Positions 15,824-25,372 of a DNA stretch of 64,000 nt are shown in pieces. The stretch's first letter is position 1; every line of letters starts with the position of its first letter. This DNA comes from Myxococcales bacterium (GTDB lineage Bacteria > Myxococcota_A > Polyangia > Polyangiales > Ga0077539): assembly GCA_016793325.1 (NCBI GenBank), contig JAEUKI010000052.1:248001-312000 (forward strand), given 5' to 3'. The translations under genes were made by a program, and so were the position numbers. Below the pieces are notes generated by a model. The model worked only from the letters and a program-made list of their open reading frames with translations. It did no database searches and had not been told where the DNA came from.

Positions 15824-17238
15824 CGCCCTTCGGCCTTGCGCTCGATCCACGCGGCGATCTCGCGCACGTGACCGACGCCGACCGCCTTCACGCCCGGCGG
15901 AACCTCCCCGCGCTCGACGTTGGCCCGCGGAACGAGCGCTCGCTTGAACCCGAGCTTCACCGCTTCTTCGAGCCGGATCGTCGCCCTCGGGACCGCGCGG
16001 ATCTCTCCCGCGAGGCCTACCTCGCCGAACACGACGAGGTCCGCGGGCAGGGCCACTTCGACGACGGACGACGCGATCGAGCAGGCGATTCCCAGGTCTG
16101 CCGCGGGCTCGTCGACGGAGGCTCCCCCCGCCATGGCGACGAACACGTCGTGCTCGCGCAACGGCAGCGGGGCTCGCTGCGCGAGGACCGCACACAAAAT
16201 CGAGAGGCGCGTCGGGTCGATGCCCGTGGCGACGCGACGAGGCGAGGGCATCGCCGTGGGCGTGACCAGCGCCTGCACTTCGAGGAGGAGCGGCCGCGCT
16301 CCATCCGCGCTGGCGAGCACAACCGAGCCCGGCACGTCCTTCGGTCGCTCTGCGAGAAACAGCGCGCTCGGATCGGGGACTTCTCTCAGGCCATCGCGGG
16401 TCATCTCGAGCACCGCGAGCTCGCCCGTCGCGCCGAAGCGATTCTTCAGCGCGCGAACGACGCGCGGCCCCCCCGAGCGATCACCGTCGAACGACAACAC
16501 GACGTCGACGAGGTGCTCGAGGACCTTTGGGCCTGCGATCATCCCGTCCTTGGTCACGTGGCCGATGAGCAGCACCGCGCGTTTTTCTTGTTTGGCCATC
16601 GTCACGAGCCGCGCGGTGACTTCGCGGAGCTGCGTGACGCTCCCCGCGGCGCTCTCGAGCTCGTCGACCCTCAGCGTCTGCACCGAGTCGATCACGACCA
16701 CGCGCGGCGAGTGCATGCGCACCGCTTGCTCGACCGCGGACACTTCGCCGCTCGCGAGCAGACGCACGGGCGCATCGTCGCTCACGCCGAGCCGCCGCGC
16801 GCGCGAGGCGATCTGCGCGGTGCTCTCTTCGCCGCTCACGTAGAGCACGGTCCCGTGCGACGCGAGCTGCGTGCTGAGCTGCGTGACGAGGGTGCTCTTG
16901 CCCGCGCCGGGCTCGCCGCCGATCAGCACGACCGAGCCCTCGACGAGCCCGCCGCCGAGGACGCGATCGATCTCGCCCATGCCCGTCGTGAGCCGCACGG
17001 ACTCGTCCTTCATCGCCTCGGTGAGCGCGACCGCGCCGCCGCCCTCGCCGACGCGAAGCGATGTTCCCCTGGATTTCGTGCGACCTCCGCCGCTTCCGCG
17101 GTGCGCGACCTTCTCTTCGACGAGGGTGTTCCACGCTTTGCAGTGCGGGCACTGCCCGGACCACTTCGCCGCTTCACCCCCACACTCGTTGCAGAACCAA
17201 ACGGTGCCCTTCACGATGACGAAGGGTCTACGCGCCAT
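15820..17238 (-). CDS. radA: DNA repair protein RadA (Sms)
   Basis: RadA is a RecA-like branch-migration helicase used in recombinational repair. The 472-residue protein has every hallmark: N-terminal zinc finger CNECG...CPHC, Walker A GEPGAGKST, the RadA-specific KNRFGATGE motif, and the C-terminal Lon-like domain (VDEPAADLGIACSIAS). ATG at 17238 (MARRPFVIVKGTVWFC) is preferred to a TTG at 17253. The stop overlaps the GTG of the PARP-finger gene. Length is normal for the family. Confidence 0.96.
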   Translation of the reverse strand: MARRPFVIVKGTVWFCNECGGEAAKWSGQCPHCKAWNTLVEEKVAHRGSGGGRTKSRGTSLRVGEGGGAVALTEAMKDESVRLTTGMGEIDRVLGGGLVEGSVVLIGGEPGAGKSTLVTQLSTQLASHGTVLYVSGEESTAQIASRARRLGVSDDAPVRLLASGEVSAVEQAVRMHSPRVVVIDSVQTLRVDELESAAGSVTQLREVTARLVTMAKQEKRAVLLIGHVTKDGMIAGPKVLEHLVDVVLSFDGDRSGGPRVVRALKNRFGATGELAVLEMTRDGLREVPDPSALFLAERPKDVPGSVVLASADGARPLLLEVQALVTPTAMPSPRRVATGIDPTRLSILCAVLAQRAPLPLREHDVFVAMAGGASVDEPAADLGIACSIASSVVEVALPADLVVFGEVGLAGEIRAVPRATIRLEEAVKLGFKRALVPRANVERGEVPPGVKAVGVGHVREIAAWIERKAEGR

Positions 17239-17338
17239 GCGAACCACGCGCAATCAGCGCGATCTTGCGCGTGGACAGAGTATGACACTCGCGCGCCCCT
17301 TCGCAGCGGTGCCTGCGCGCGTCGAGCGCGTGAGCTCA

Positions 17339-19402
17339 TCAGTAGTGCACGCCGAGGACAGCGCGGACGGTCTGCGCGGGCGCCATCTCGAGCAGGCGCA
17401 GCATCGAGCTGTTGTTCAAGCGCTCGTCGTCGCGCGGTCCCATGCCCGGCAGCGGAAAGAACACGCCGTACTGCGCCATCGCGAAGAATCCCGGCGCCGG
17501 TCGACGGTCGTTGGGATCGCGGCGGTGGTTGCTCTCGTAGCGGAGCGTGGCGTCGATCTCGATGCCGAGGTCCGCGTGATTTCCGCGGGTCGAAATCCAC
17601 TCGGACGCGCGCGACCAGATCACGTCGACGCGGCCGCTGAAGAGATTTCCGTCGGGGTCGGCGATGAAGTCGTACTGCGCGCTCGGGCGAAAGAAGTACG
17701 CGCCCGAGAACTGTCGCATCACGTTGCGCCAGAAGATCAGGTCGATGCGGTAGTCGGGGTGATAGCGAAACGTCGTGAGGAGCTGATCGCCGTTGAACTG
17801 CGCGAGGCCGTTCGAATAGTTGAGCCCCTCGGTCTCGGCGTCGCCGCTCGCGTAGCCCATCTTGAGCTCGATTCGCAGCCGCGGAATCGGCCGAAGCTCG
17901 GCCTCGAGCAGCGCTCCGAACTGCGAGATCATGAAGCCGTCGCGGCGGCTCGCTGCGCTGTTGTCCGCCGAGTACATGAACCCGCGCGTGTACGCGATCT
18001 CGCCTTCGATCCTGAAGATTCGGCCGAGGATCTGAAACCAGCCGTCCGCCGTCAGCGCCCACGCGTCCCGTCGCGCGAGGCCGACGCCGTACGTCATCGA
18101 GCTGTTGTTGATGTAGCCCGCTTCGATCCCGTCGATGAGCGTCCCGCGCATGGCGCGGTCGTTCATCACGCCTTCGCCCGAGAGAAACTGCCACTGGTAC
18201 GAGACGTAGCCGCCGCCGTTGACGACGACCTCGTTGCGCGCGAGCGCCGCGCGCTGATCGTCGATGTCCACCTGCCGACCGACGTGCGCCATCACGCGAT
18301 GGACGTTGTCGTACATCGACAGGTCGTAGGGCTGGCCCTGCCCAGGATCGATCGCGCGTCGCTGGCTCGAGACTCCGCTGCTCTGAAAGTCCCACGCCGC
18401 GCCGAACGAGAGGTTGAGCGGGCGATAGCGGCCCTGGTACCCGATGCGATCGACGGTCGTCTGGTAGTCCGAGTCGACGCCGTTGCCTGCGTTCTGGAGC
18501 ATGCCGAGGCCCCAGTGCCAGGGCATGCGGCCGAAGCGCAGCGTGCCGAGCGTTGAATTCGTGGCCTCGGCCCACGCGCGCTTGACCAAGATGCTGTCCG
18601 AGAGCGTGTTCAGGCCGTAGACGGGCGCGATCTGCGTCGTCGAGAAGAAGTTGTTCGCGGCGAACGGCGAGCGAAATCCCCCGGTGAATCCGCCCTCGGG
18701 CGTCGAGCCCATGATGAGGTTGTCGAGCACGTCGAGCTGCGATCGAATCGTGACCCAGTCCACCGGGTGGATCTCGGGCTCGAAGCGAAAGCGCATGTTC
18801 GCCATGAGCTGCGTCGTGTTCGCGCACGGCGGCGTGTTCGACATGATGCTGAACACGCCCATCGCGTCCGGCGTCGCGTTGCACCACTGCGTGTAGTTGT
18901 CCGGGTTGCGGATCCACGGCAGCCCCGAGCCCATGTACGTCGTCTCGTCCGTCATCCGGACGCCCGCCGCGTTTTGCAGGCGGTCCCACCCGAGCGCGAA
19001 GTCGTGAAACATCTCGAGCCGCGTGCGCAGGTAGCCGTGCACTTCGACCACCGGAAGCGCGCGGCGCTCGAGGTCCGAGGGCGCCGGCGTCGGCGTGATC
19101 GCGGCGGGCGCGGGCGTCGTCGCTGCGGGCTGCGCGTCGCGGCGCTCGCTCGCGGTCGGCGTGACCTCCGCCTGCTGGGCCGGCGGATTCGCGGGGTTGG
19201 CTGGCGTCGTGTCCGATCCCGCGCCGTTGGCGTTGGGGGCGGCTCCCGTGCTGCTCGGATCGGTCGCAGGGGCGCTCCCCGCTCCTTGCGCGGCGCCAGC
19301 ACCCGCGTCGGGAGCGGCGTCCGGCGTAGGCGCGGTCTGCGCGTAAGCGAGTGAAGGGATCGCGGATGCCACGAGGGCGATGACTGAAACGACGCGGCGC
19401 AT
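17339..19402 (-). CDS. Large outer-membrane beta-barrel protein (TIGR04551-like)
   Basis: A 687-residue exported protein. A signal peptide ends near SLAYAQ, followed by a roughly 100-residue Ala/Pro/Asn-rich linker and a long region of alternating beta strands rich in aromatic residues (VHGYLRTRLEMFHDFALGWD, RFGRMPWHWGLGMLQNAGNG). The C-terminus ends in an aromatic residue (LGVHY), as expected for an outer-membrane barrel. The pattern resembles the TIGR04551 family of predicted myxobacterial outer-membrane proteins; that name is from memory and unverified. Start is ATG at 19402. Substrate or function is unknown. It has its own upstream gap of 336 bp shared with RNase J. Confidence 0.75.
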   Translation of the reverse strand: MRRVVSVIALVASAIPSLAYAQTAPTPDAAPDAGAGAAQGAGSAPATDPSSTGAAPNANGAGSDTTPANPANPPAQQAEVTPTASERRDAQPAATTPAPAAITPTPAPSDLERRALPVVEVHGYLRTRLEMFHDFALGWDRLQNAAGVRMTDETTYMGSGLPWIRNPDNYTQWCNATPDAMGVFSIMSNTPPCANTTQLMANMRFRFEPEIHPVDWVTIRSQLDVLDNLIMGSTPEGGFTGGFRSPFAANNFFSTTQIAPVYGLNTLSDSILVKRAWAEATNSTLGTLRFGRMPWHWGLGMLQNAGNGVDSDYQTTVDRIGYQGRYRPLNLSFGAAWDFQSSGVSSQRRAIDPGQGQPYDLSMYDNVHRVMAHVGRQVDIDDQRAALARNEVVVNGGGYVSYQWQFLSGEGVMNDRAMRGTLIDGIEAGYINNSSMTYGVGLARRDAWALTADGWFQILGRIFRIEGEIAYTRGFMYSADNSAASRRDGFMISQFGALLEAELRPIPRLRIELKMGYASGDAETEGLNYSNGLAQFNGDQLLTTFRYHPDYRIDLIFWRNVMRQFSGAYFFRPSAQYDFIADPDGNLFSGRVDVIWSRASEWISTRGNHADLGIEIDATLRYESNHRRDPNDRRPAPGFFAMAQYGVFFPLPGMGPRDDERLNNSSMLRLLEMAPAQTVRAVLGVHY

Positions 19403-19738
19403 GAGACTCCGAATTCGATCGATCGCCGCACTCTCGGAGAGCCGACGACCCGCGCTCGCTCGACGAGCGGAGGCACGGGCGCGGCGCGAGGGATAGACGT
19501 TCGCGCGGGCCGTGTAGCATTCGCGCGAAACGCGCGTCAACGCGCGCTCGCGGCGCGCAGTTCGATACGCGCGAGGCGCGAAGATATTCCCTCCGCGCGC
19601 CGAGGTCCCAAAAGCGCGCGTCGCGGACGAGAACGGTGATCGATCGGCGCGGAGATTCTCGGGCGGCGCGCTTTCGACGACCGCGGCGCGGCTGCGGCCG
19701 GTGACTTGCGCGCGGGAGTCTTGTATGTCCCTACGGTT
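19403..19738. other. Divergent intergenic region between the outer-membrane protein and RNase J
   Basis: A 336-bp stretch without a credible gene. It is rich in GCGCG runs, including GCGCGAAACGCGCG-type imperfect repeats near 19530, and must hold both promoters. A possible extended -10 (TTGTAT, 19721-19726) lies 12 bp before the RNase J start, which would make that mRNA nearly leaderless. No terminator or RNA gene was seen. Confidence 0.4.
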
Positions 19739-21400
19739 GTGACGCGTACTCGAATCGTTCCGCTGGGCGGCCTCGGCGAGGTTGGGATGAATTGCCTGGC
19801 GATCGAGACCGACGACGGCATCGTCGTGGTCGACTGCGGCGTGACGTTTCCCCACGACAATTACGGCGTCGATCTGGTCCACCCAGACTTCACGTACCTC
19901 TGGGAGCGCCGCGAGCAAGTGAAGGCGATCTTGGTGACGCACGGACACGAAGATCACATCGGCGCGATCCCGTTTCTGCTGCGCATGATGCCCGTGCCCG
20001 TGTTTGCGCCCGCGTACGCGAGGATGCTCATCGAGCATCGCTTGAGCGAGCACGAGGACATCGTCGACCCGGACCTTCGAACGATCGTTCCCCGCCGCGC
20101 GTTTTCGATCGGCGACATTCGCATCGAGCCGCTGCGCGTGACGCACTCGATCCCCGACGCCAACGCGTTCTGCATCGACACGCCGGGGGCGCGGATCTTT
20201 CACACGGGAGATTTCAAGCTCGAAGAGGACCCGCCCGACGGTCAACCCTCGGACGAAGAGCGCTTCGCCGAGCTCGGTGAAGACGGCGTCGACGTGCTCC
20301 TCTCGGACAGCACCAACGTCGACGTCGAAGTGCGCACCAACAGCGAGCGCTCCGTCGGGAGCGCGCTGCGCGAGCTCGTTCGCAAGCTCGAAGGCCGCGT
20401 CGTCATCGGCCTCTTCGCGTCCAACGTCCACCGATTGCAGTCCATCGTCGACGCGGCGCTCTTCTGCGATCGACAGATCTGCCTCCTAGGCCGCTCGGTC
20501 CAGACGCACGTCCGCGCGGCGCAGACGCTCAACAAGCTCCGCATTCCGTCGGACGCGCTCATCGCGCCCGAAGAGGCCATGCGCCTCGACCCCGAGCGCG
20601 TCCTCGCGATCGCGACGGGAACGCAGGCCGAGCCCGTGAGCGCGCTCTCTCGCCTCGCGCGCAACGATCACCCGTACTTCAAGCTCCAGCGCGGCGACGC
20701 GGTGATCTTCTCGTCGCGCACGATTCCAGGCAGCGAGCGGCAGGTGTCCGCGCTCATCTGCGACCTCGAGCGAGCGGGGATCGACGTGCATTTTCGCAGC
20801 ACGGACAGCGACGTCCACGTGAGCGGTCACGCCTCGCGCGCCGAGCAGAAGCGCATGATCGACCTGATCAAGCCGCGCAGCTTCATCCCCATTCACGGGA
20901 CGTATCACCATTTGAAGCGCCACGCGGACCTCGCGCGCTCGATGGGCATCGAGAACACGGTCCTGCTCGAAAACGGCGACGTCGCGAAGTGGTACCCGTA
21001 CGGAAAGCTCGCGATGGACGGCGGCGTCCCTCACGGCCGCGTGTTCATCGATGACGGCGTCTCGATCGCGCCGTCGATCCTCGAAGAGCGCCGGCAGATG
21101 GGCGACAGCGGGACCGTCTACGCGCAGATCACGCTCGACAAGAACGGGCTGCTCTCGACGCCGTTCGCGGTCTCGACGCGCGGGGTGCTCCTCGACGAGC
21201 CCGCGCACAGCATCGAAGCGCTCGCGCGAGACGCGGTCGCCGAGCAGCTCCGTCAGGCCAAAGGGCCGCGCGAGATGCTCATGCCCGAAGAGGCGCGCGA
21301 CGCCGCGGCGAGGGCGCTCCGGCGCGTGTACCGCTTGGGCTCGCGCCGTCCGCTCGTGGTGGTGCAAGTGAAGTCGCCGGGCGGCCCGATCATCGGCTGA
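19739..21400 (+). CDS. rnj: Ribonuclease J
   Basis: A metallo-beta-lactamase/beta-CASP RNase (endonuclease and 5'-3' exonuclease) for mRNA turnover and rRNA processing. The 553-residue protein has the N-terminal PLGGLGEVGMN motif, the zinc motif HGHEDH at 68-73, beta-CASP motifs (SDSTN, HVSGHAS, PIHGTYHH) and a C-terminal dimerisation domain, with normal length. GTG at 19739 (MTRTRIVPLGGLGEVG) fits the family; the frame is open to a TTG at 19706. No ribosome binding site is visible, so leaderless translation is possible. Ends 4 bp before the next gene. Confidence 0.95.
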   Translation: MTRTRIVPLGGLGEVGMNCLAIETDDGIVVVDCGVTFPHDNYGVDLVHPDFTYLWERREQVKAILVTHGHEDHIGAIPFLLRMMPVPVFAPAYARMLIEHRLSEHEDIVDPDLRTIVPRRAFSIGDIRIEPLRVTHSIPDANAFCIDTPGARIFHTGDFKLEEDPPDGQPSDEERFAELGEDGVDVLLSDSTNVDVEVRTNSERSVGSALRELVRKLEGRVVIGLFASNVHRLQSIVDAALFCDRQICLLGRSVQTHVRAAQTLNKLRIPSDALIAPEEAMRLDPERVLAIATGTQAEPVSALSRLARNDHPYFKLQRGDAVIFSSRTIPGSERQVSALICDLERAGIDVHFRSTDSDVHVSGHASRAEQKRMIDLIKPRSFIPIHGTYHHLKRHADLARSMGIENTVLLENGDVAKWYPYGKLAMDGGVPHGRVFIDDGVSIAPSILEERRQMGDSGTVYAQITLDKNGLLSTPFAVSTRGVLLDEPAHSIEALARDAVAEQLRQAKGPREMLMPEEARDAAARALRRVYRLGSRRPLVVVQVKSPGGPIIG

Positions 21401-21404
21401 CCCG

Positions 21405-22280
21405 ATGAGCGACGCGCACCGCATCGAAGACGCCGCGGCTCGATTTCGTGTGTCGGACCCGGACCCGCGGAGCGACGTCGAGGCCTACCGCGAGACGTTC
21501 TTCAAGCCCGCGCGACCGAAGCTCGTGGCCGCGCTCTCGGCGGTGTCTGGCGTCGACGCGGACAACATCGCTCCGTGGCTCCTCGAGAGCGGAACGAAGC
21601 TCGTCATCGAGGGCCTCGCGCTCGACGTGATCGTCGAATCGCTCGACGACGCGTGGGAGCGATTGGTCGTTCACGACGTGGTTCCCGACGGCGCGACGAT
21701 GCCCGCGTCCTGGCGGCCCTTCGTTCGCACCGCGGGAAACCTCGCGTTGCTCGCGGCCGATTGGACCAACGTGTTGGCCGCCGAGTCGCTCGCGAACGAG
21801 GCGCTCGTGATGCGCGTGCAGCTCGGCGCCGCGCCCGAGCGCGCGCCCACCTGGGTCGAGATCGACGAGACGGACGCGTATGGAACCGCGCTCGTCCCGC
21901 CGTTTTCGATCACCGCGTTCGGCGACGGATATCGCGCCGAACAAGCAGAGTTCTGGCGGCACATCATCGCCATCGAAGAGTCTGCCAACGCAGCGACGAA
22001 CAACCTCGGCCGCGAGTCGATCAACAACGCCGTCGCAGAAGAGAGCGGCGCGGCCGTGTGGTACCAGCTCGCCGCCAAGCAGCGCTGGTCGTGGACGCTG
22101 CCTGCGCGCGCCGCCGCGCCGAAGGTCGAGACCACGGTGGACAAGCTCCCGGACCTCACTCGACCATTGCGCGCGATCCGCCGTCTCGGGTACGGACTCG
22201 TGAAGACCGACGTTCAGGATCGCGACGCGCCAGCGCTCGTGATCGCGGCGCCGAGCTGGTCCTGGCCCCCGCGCGGGTGA
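21405..22280 (+). CDS. Uncharacterised protein downstream of RNase J
   Basis: A 291-residue soluble protein that I do not recognise. It is acidic, has no signal peptide or cysteine motif, and contains a tryptophan-rich C-terminal end (PSWSWPPRG) and the helical stretch RESINNAVAEESGAAVWYQLAAKQRW. Start is ATG at 21405, only 4 bp after the RNase J stop, so it is almost certainly co-transcribed and may act with RNase J in RNA metabolism. That link rests on position only. Confidence 0.65.
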   Translation: MSDAHRIEDAAARFRVSDPDPRSDVEAYRETFFKPARPKLVAALSAVSGVDADNIAPWLLESGTKLVIEGLALDVIVESLDDAWERLVVHDVVPDGATMPASWRPFVRTAGNLALLAADWTNVLAAESLANEALVMRVQLGAAPERAPTWVEIDETDAYGTALVPPFSITAFGDGYRAEQAEFWRHIIAIEESANAATNNLGRESINNAVAEESGAAVWYQLAAKQRWSWTLPARAAAPKVETTVDKLPDLTRPLRAIRRLGYGLVKTDVQDRDAPALVIAAPSWSWPPRG

Positions 22281-22297
22281 ATACGGACAATCGCGCG

Positions 22298-22316
22298 AGT
22301 GACATTGAATGTCACT
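22298..22316. promoter_or_regulatory. Perfect 19-bp palindrome upstream of the Topo VI genes
   Basis: AGTGACATTGAATGTCACT: perfect 9-bp arms around a single central G, 18 bp after the preceding stop and 136 bp before the Topo VI B start. A dyad this long and perfect in a GC-rich genome, with AT-rich core, is a strong candidate operator. Confidence 0.6.
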
Positions 22317-22394
22317 ACGGAGCCTTTGTTCAGCGCCGAGCGCGACGCGTGTTCAGCGTCATTTCGTCTGAAAATTTGGGGTCATTTCTGCGGA

Positions 22395-22425
22395 AATGCC
22401 CGCCGACGAATGCTTGACGGGCATT
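22395..22425. promoter_or_regulatory. Inverted repeat AATGCCCG/CGGGCATT before Topo VI B
   Basis: 8-bp arms at 22395-22402 and 22418-22425 with a 15-bp spacer that includes TTGACG (22414-22419). It sits 27 bp before the start codon and could be a leader hairpin or a second operator. No T-tract follows, so it is not a simple terminator. Confidence 0.4.
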
Positions 22426-22451
22426 CAGGTGCGGGCTACTCGGAACGGACC

Positions 22452-25283
22452 ATGACGACGGACGGCACCGACCTGAACGCGACCTCGGAGGGCGGCTCGA
22501 AGCGCCGCGCGACCGCCGAGGCGATGGCCGCCAAACAGCGCGACATCTCTGTGAGCGAGTTCTTCACGAAGAACCGCCACCTGCTCGGCTTCGACAACCC
22601 CCAAAAGGCCCTGCTCACCTCGGTGAAGGAGGCGGTCGACAACTCGCTCGACGCCTGTGAAGAGGCGGGGATCCTCCCGACGCTGAAGGTCACGATCGAA
22701 GAAGTGAGCGAGGGCCGCTTTCGCGTCACGGTCGAGGACAACGGTCCGGGCATCGTGAAGGCGCAGATCCCGAAGATCTTCGCGAAGCTCTTGTACGGAT
22801 CGAAGTTTCACCGGCTCAAGCAGTCGCGCGGTCAACAGGGCATCGGGATCTCTGCCGCGGGGATGTACGGGCAGCTCACGACGGGCCGGCCGATCATCAT
22901 CACGTCGAAGATCGGCAAGGGTCGTCCGGCGTACCGCATGGCCGTGCGGATCGACGCGAGGACCAACGCGCCCGAGGTGCTCGACGAGCAGGTCGTGCCG
23001 TGGGAGCAAGAGCACGGGACGATCGTCTCGATCGAAATGTCAGGAAACTACCGCGGCGGACGCGCTTCGGTGGCGAGCTACCTTGAGCAGACCGTCGTCG
23101 CCAACCCGCACCTCGAGCTCACGTATGTCCCGCCGAAGGGCGAGCCGACGCACTTTCCGCGGGCGAGCGAGCAGCTGCCGACGGAGACCGTCGAGATCAA
23201 GCCGCACCCGTACGGGGTCGAGCTCGGGATGCTCATCAAGAGCTTCCAAGAAGCGGGCGATCGCACGGCGCGGCAAGTGTTGATGGACGACTACTCGCGG
23301 GTCACCGAGCCCGTGGCGGCCGAGCTGTTGAAGAAGGCCGAGGTCGACGTGGACGCGCGCGCCTCGCGGCTCGACGGTCCGGCGATCGAGGCGATCCACC
23401 GGGTGATCCAGGTGTCGCAAGCGTCCGTTCCACCTGCGAACAAGCTGCTCAAATTGCTCTCGAAGCGCGAGGACAAGTTCGTCACAGCAATTCAAGAGCT
23501 GGGCAAGAACCTGACGCCTGCGCTCGTCGACGACCTGTGCCGCCGGGCGGGGTTCGAGCCGCAGACGTTGGCCAAGAAGGTCGAGATGACCAACCTCGAG
23601 CGCTTCACGACCGCGCTCGAGAGCAAGCAAGTGAGGATCCTCCCGCCGCCCGCGACGTGCGTGGCCCCCATTGGCGAGTCGCTGATCGTCGAGGGATTGA
23701 AGCGACGGTTCAAGGGAGAGTTCTTCGCGTCGCACACGAGGCCGCCCGCGGTGTATCGCGGCAATCCGTTCGTGGTCGAAGTGGGGATCGCGTACGGGGG
23801 CGAGCTCGCGAAGGACGAAGGCGCCGAGGTGCTTCGCTTCGCCAATCGGGTTCCGCTCTTGTATCAGCCGCGCGCGTGCGCGACGACCGAGGCCGTCGTG
23901 CGCATCAACTGGAAGGCGTACGCCAAGGACGGCGGGATCAACCAGCGCGGCGCCGAGCTGCCCGTGGGGCCGCTCGCGGTGTTCGTGCACCTCGCGAGCG
24001 TGTGGGTCCCCTTCACCAACGAAGCGAAGGAAGCGATCGCGAGCTACGACGAGATCATCGACGAGATCCGCGTCGCGCTCATGGAGTGCGGCCGCAAGCT
24101 CGCGACGTACCTCAACTCGCAGGTCGCCGACAAACTGCAGCGCGAGCGAAAGAGCCTCTTCGAGAAGTACATCGAGGAGATCGCCATCGCGATCGGCGAG
24201 ATCACGAGCATGGGGCCCGAGCGCGTTCGCGGTGACTTTCTCAACGCGATGGCGGGCTTCGTTCACTTGGACGAACCTGCGCCGAAGAGCGAGAGCCTCC
24301 CGCCGCCCGCAGGCGACTCGGGTGAAGGCGAAGGCGCGCCCGCCGCGGTCGTCGCAGCGCCAGAGCCGAAGGTCGAATCGAAGATCAAGTCGGTCTCCGA
24401 GGCCAAGCCCGCCGAGGCCGCGAAGCCCGAGAGCAAGCCCGCCGCAGAAGCGAGGCCAGCGGCCGCGGCAGTTGAAACTGCGACCACAAAATCAAAGCTC
24501 CCGCCGACGGTGCCAGCCGAGTCGCCGGCCAACTCCGGCGGCGAGTGGCCCGCGCGCGCGACGGCGAGCGCCACCAGCGCGACGCCGGCCGCTCCGAGCG
24601 CGAGCGAGCCGCGACCGAGCAGCAAATCGTGGCTCGAAGCAGAGCTCGAAGCGCGCATCGCCGCGAAGAAGATCGGCGCGGTGAGCAAAGAGAGCCCCGA
24701 GCCGAAGGCGCCCGAGAGCAAGCCGACGCCGCCCGCGAAGAGCGCTCCATTATCGACGCCGAAGGTCGCGCCAACGCCGGTCGCCAAGAGCGCCGCGCCC
24801 GTCGCGGTCGCCAAGAGCGCTCCCGCGCCAGTGACGGTCGCGAAGAACGCTCCTGTGTCGGTGGCGAAGAGCGCTCCCGTGGCGGTCGCGAAGAGCGCGC
24901 CCGTTGCCGCGAAGAGCGCGCCCACACCTGTCGCGGTCGCCAAGAGCGCTCCCTCGGCGAAGAGCGCAGCGCCAGTCGCGGTCGCCAAGAGCGCGCCGGT
25001 CGCGAGCGCGAAGAAGCCCGCGGAGCCAGCGAGGCCGGCGACGATGCGCGCGGGCAAGACTGTCGTTCCCGCGACGCTGGCGAGCGCTGTGCGTGCGTCG
25101 GGCGCGACGAAGTCCACGGCCTCGGTGAAGGCCCCCGTGGCGAGCGCCAAGCGCGGGGCCGACAAGAAGAAGGCACCCGAGCCGAAGCGCGCGGTCGCGA
25201 AGAGCGCGCGACCCGCGGCCACGCCGAGCAAAAAGAAGAGCGGATCCAGCAAGGGATCAGCGCCCCGTCGCGGGCGACGGTAG
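22452..25283 (+). CDS. top6B: DNA topoisomerase VI subunit B with a long Ala/Lys/Pro-rich histone-H1-like tail
   Basis: The ATPase subunit of type IIB topoisomerase, which relaxes and decatenates DNA. Residues about 30-605 are the conserved core: N-terminal [27 protein letters not shown] site with E60 and N64 ([10 protein letters not shown]), [20 protein letters not shown], the glycine-rich lid [19 protein letters not shown], the helix-two-turn-helix region and the transducer ([20 protein letters not shown]). Residues about 606-943 are a low-complexity tail with repeated AKSAP units and a basic end ([12 protein letters not shown]), like eukaryotic or myxobacterial histone-H1-like DNA-binding tails. 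Archaeal B subunits are about 530-600 residues, so the tail is extra. ATG at 22452 precedes the conserved start. Followed by the A subunit. Confidence 0.93.
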   Translation: MTTDGTDLNATSEGGSKRRATAEAMAAKQRDISVSEFFTKNRHLLGFDNPQKALLTSVKEAVDNSLDACEEAGILPTLKVTIEEVSEGRFRVTVEDNGPGIVKAQIPKIFAKLLYGSKFHRLKQSRGQQGIGISAAGMYGQLTTGRPIIITSKIGKGRPAYRMAVRIDARTNAPEVLDEQVVPWEQEHGTIVSIEMSGNYRGGRASVASYLEQTVVANPHLELTYVPPKGEPTHFPRASEQLPTETVEIKPHPYGVELGMLIKSFQEAGDRTARQVLMDDYSRVTEPVAAELLKKAEVDVDARASRLDGPAIEAIHRVIQVSQASVPPANKLLKLLSKREDKFVTAIQELGKNLTPALVDDLCRRAGFEPQTLAKKVEMTNLERFTTALESKQVRILPPPATCVAPIGESLIVEGLKRRFKGEFFASHTRPPAVYRGNPFVVEVGIAYGGELAKDEGAEVLRFANRVPLLYQPRACATTEAVVRINWKAYAKDGGINQRGAELPVGPLAVFVHLASVWVPFTNEAKEAIASYDEIIDEIRVALMECGRKLATYLNSQVADKLQRERKSLFEKYIEEIAIAIGEITSMGPERVRGDFLNAMAGFVHLDEPAPKSESLPPPAGDSGEGEGAPAAVVAAPEPKVESKIKSVSEAKPAEAAKPESKPAAEARPAAAAVETATTKSKLPPTVPAESPANSGGEWPARATASATSATPAAPSASEPRPSSKSWLEAELEARIAAKKIGAVSKESPEPKAPESKPTPPAKSAPLSTPKVAPTPVAKSAAPVAVAKSAPAPVTVAKNAPVSVAKSAPVAVAKSAPVAAKSAPTPVAVAKSAPSAKSAAPVAVAKSAPVASAKKPAEPARPATMRAGKTVVPATLASAVRASGATKSTASVKAPVASAKRGADKKKAPEPKRAVAKSARPAATPSKKKSGSSKGSAPRRGRR
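24779..25012 (+). repeat. AKSAP-coding repeats in the Topo VI B tail
   Basis: About ten degenerate copies of a 15-24 bp unit coding (V)AVAKSAP, recognisable by the shared core GCCAAGAGCGC or GCGAAGAGCGC. Copies are imperfect and of variable spacing, as in H1-like tails that expand and contract by slippage. Confidence 0.7.
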
Positions 25284-25372
25284 CGACGGCGCGACCATAC
25301 ACACGATTTCAAGTTGACCTTCACGCGCCGCGCGCAACGATCGACGGCGGAAAAGCTTCGGAGAGATCCCAC

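Noticed and set aside
14489-16195. Longer frame of the PARP-finger gene starting at 16195
   Set aside because: The upstream part is an out-of-frame shadow of radA; the GTG at 15823 overlaps the radA stop and lies just before the zinc finger.
17211-20431. Very long minus-strand frames that extend upstream of the outer-membrane protein start
   Set aside because: Sequence upstream of ATG 19402 is Arg-rich and overlaps RNase J; the signal peptide at 19402 fixes the real start.
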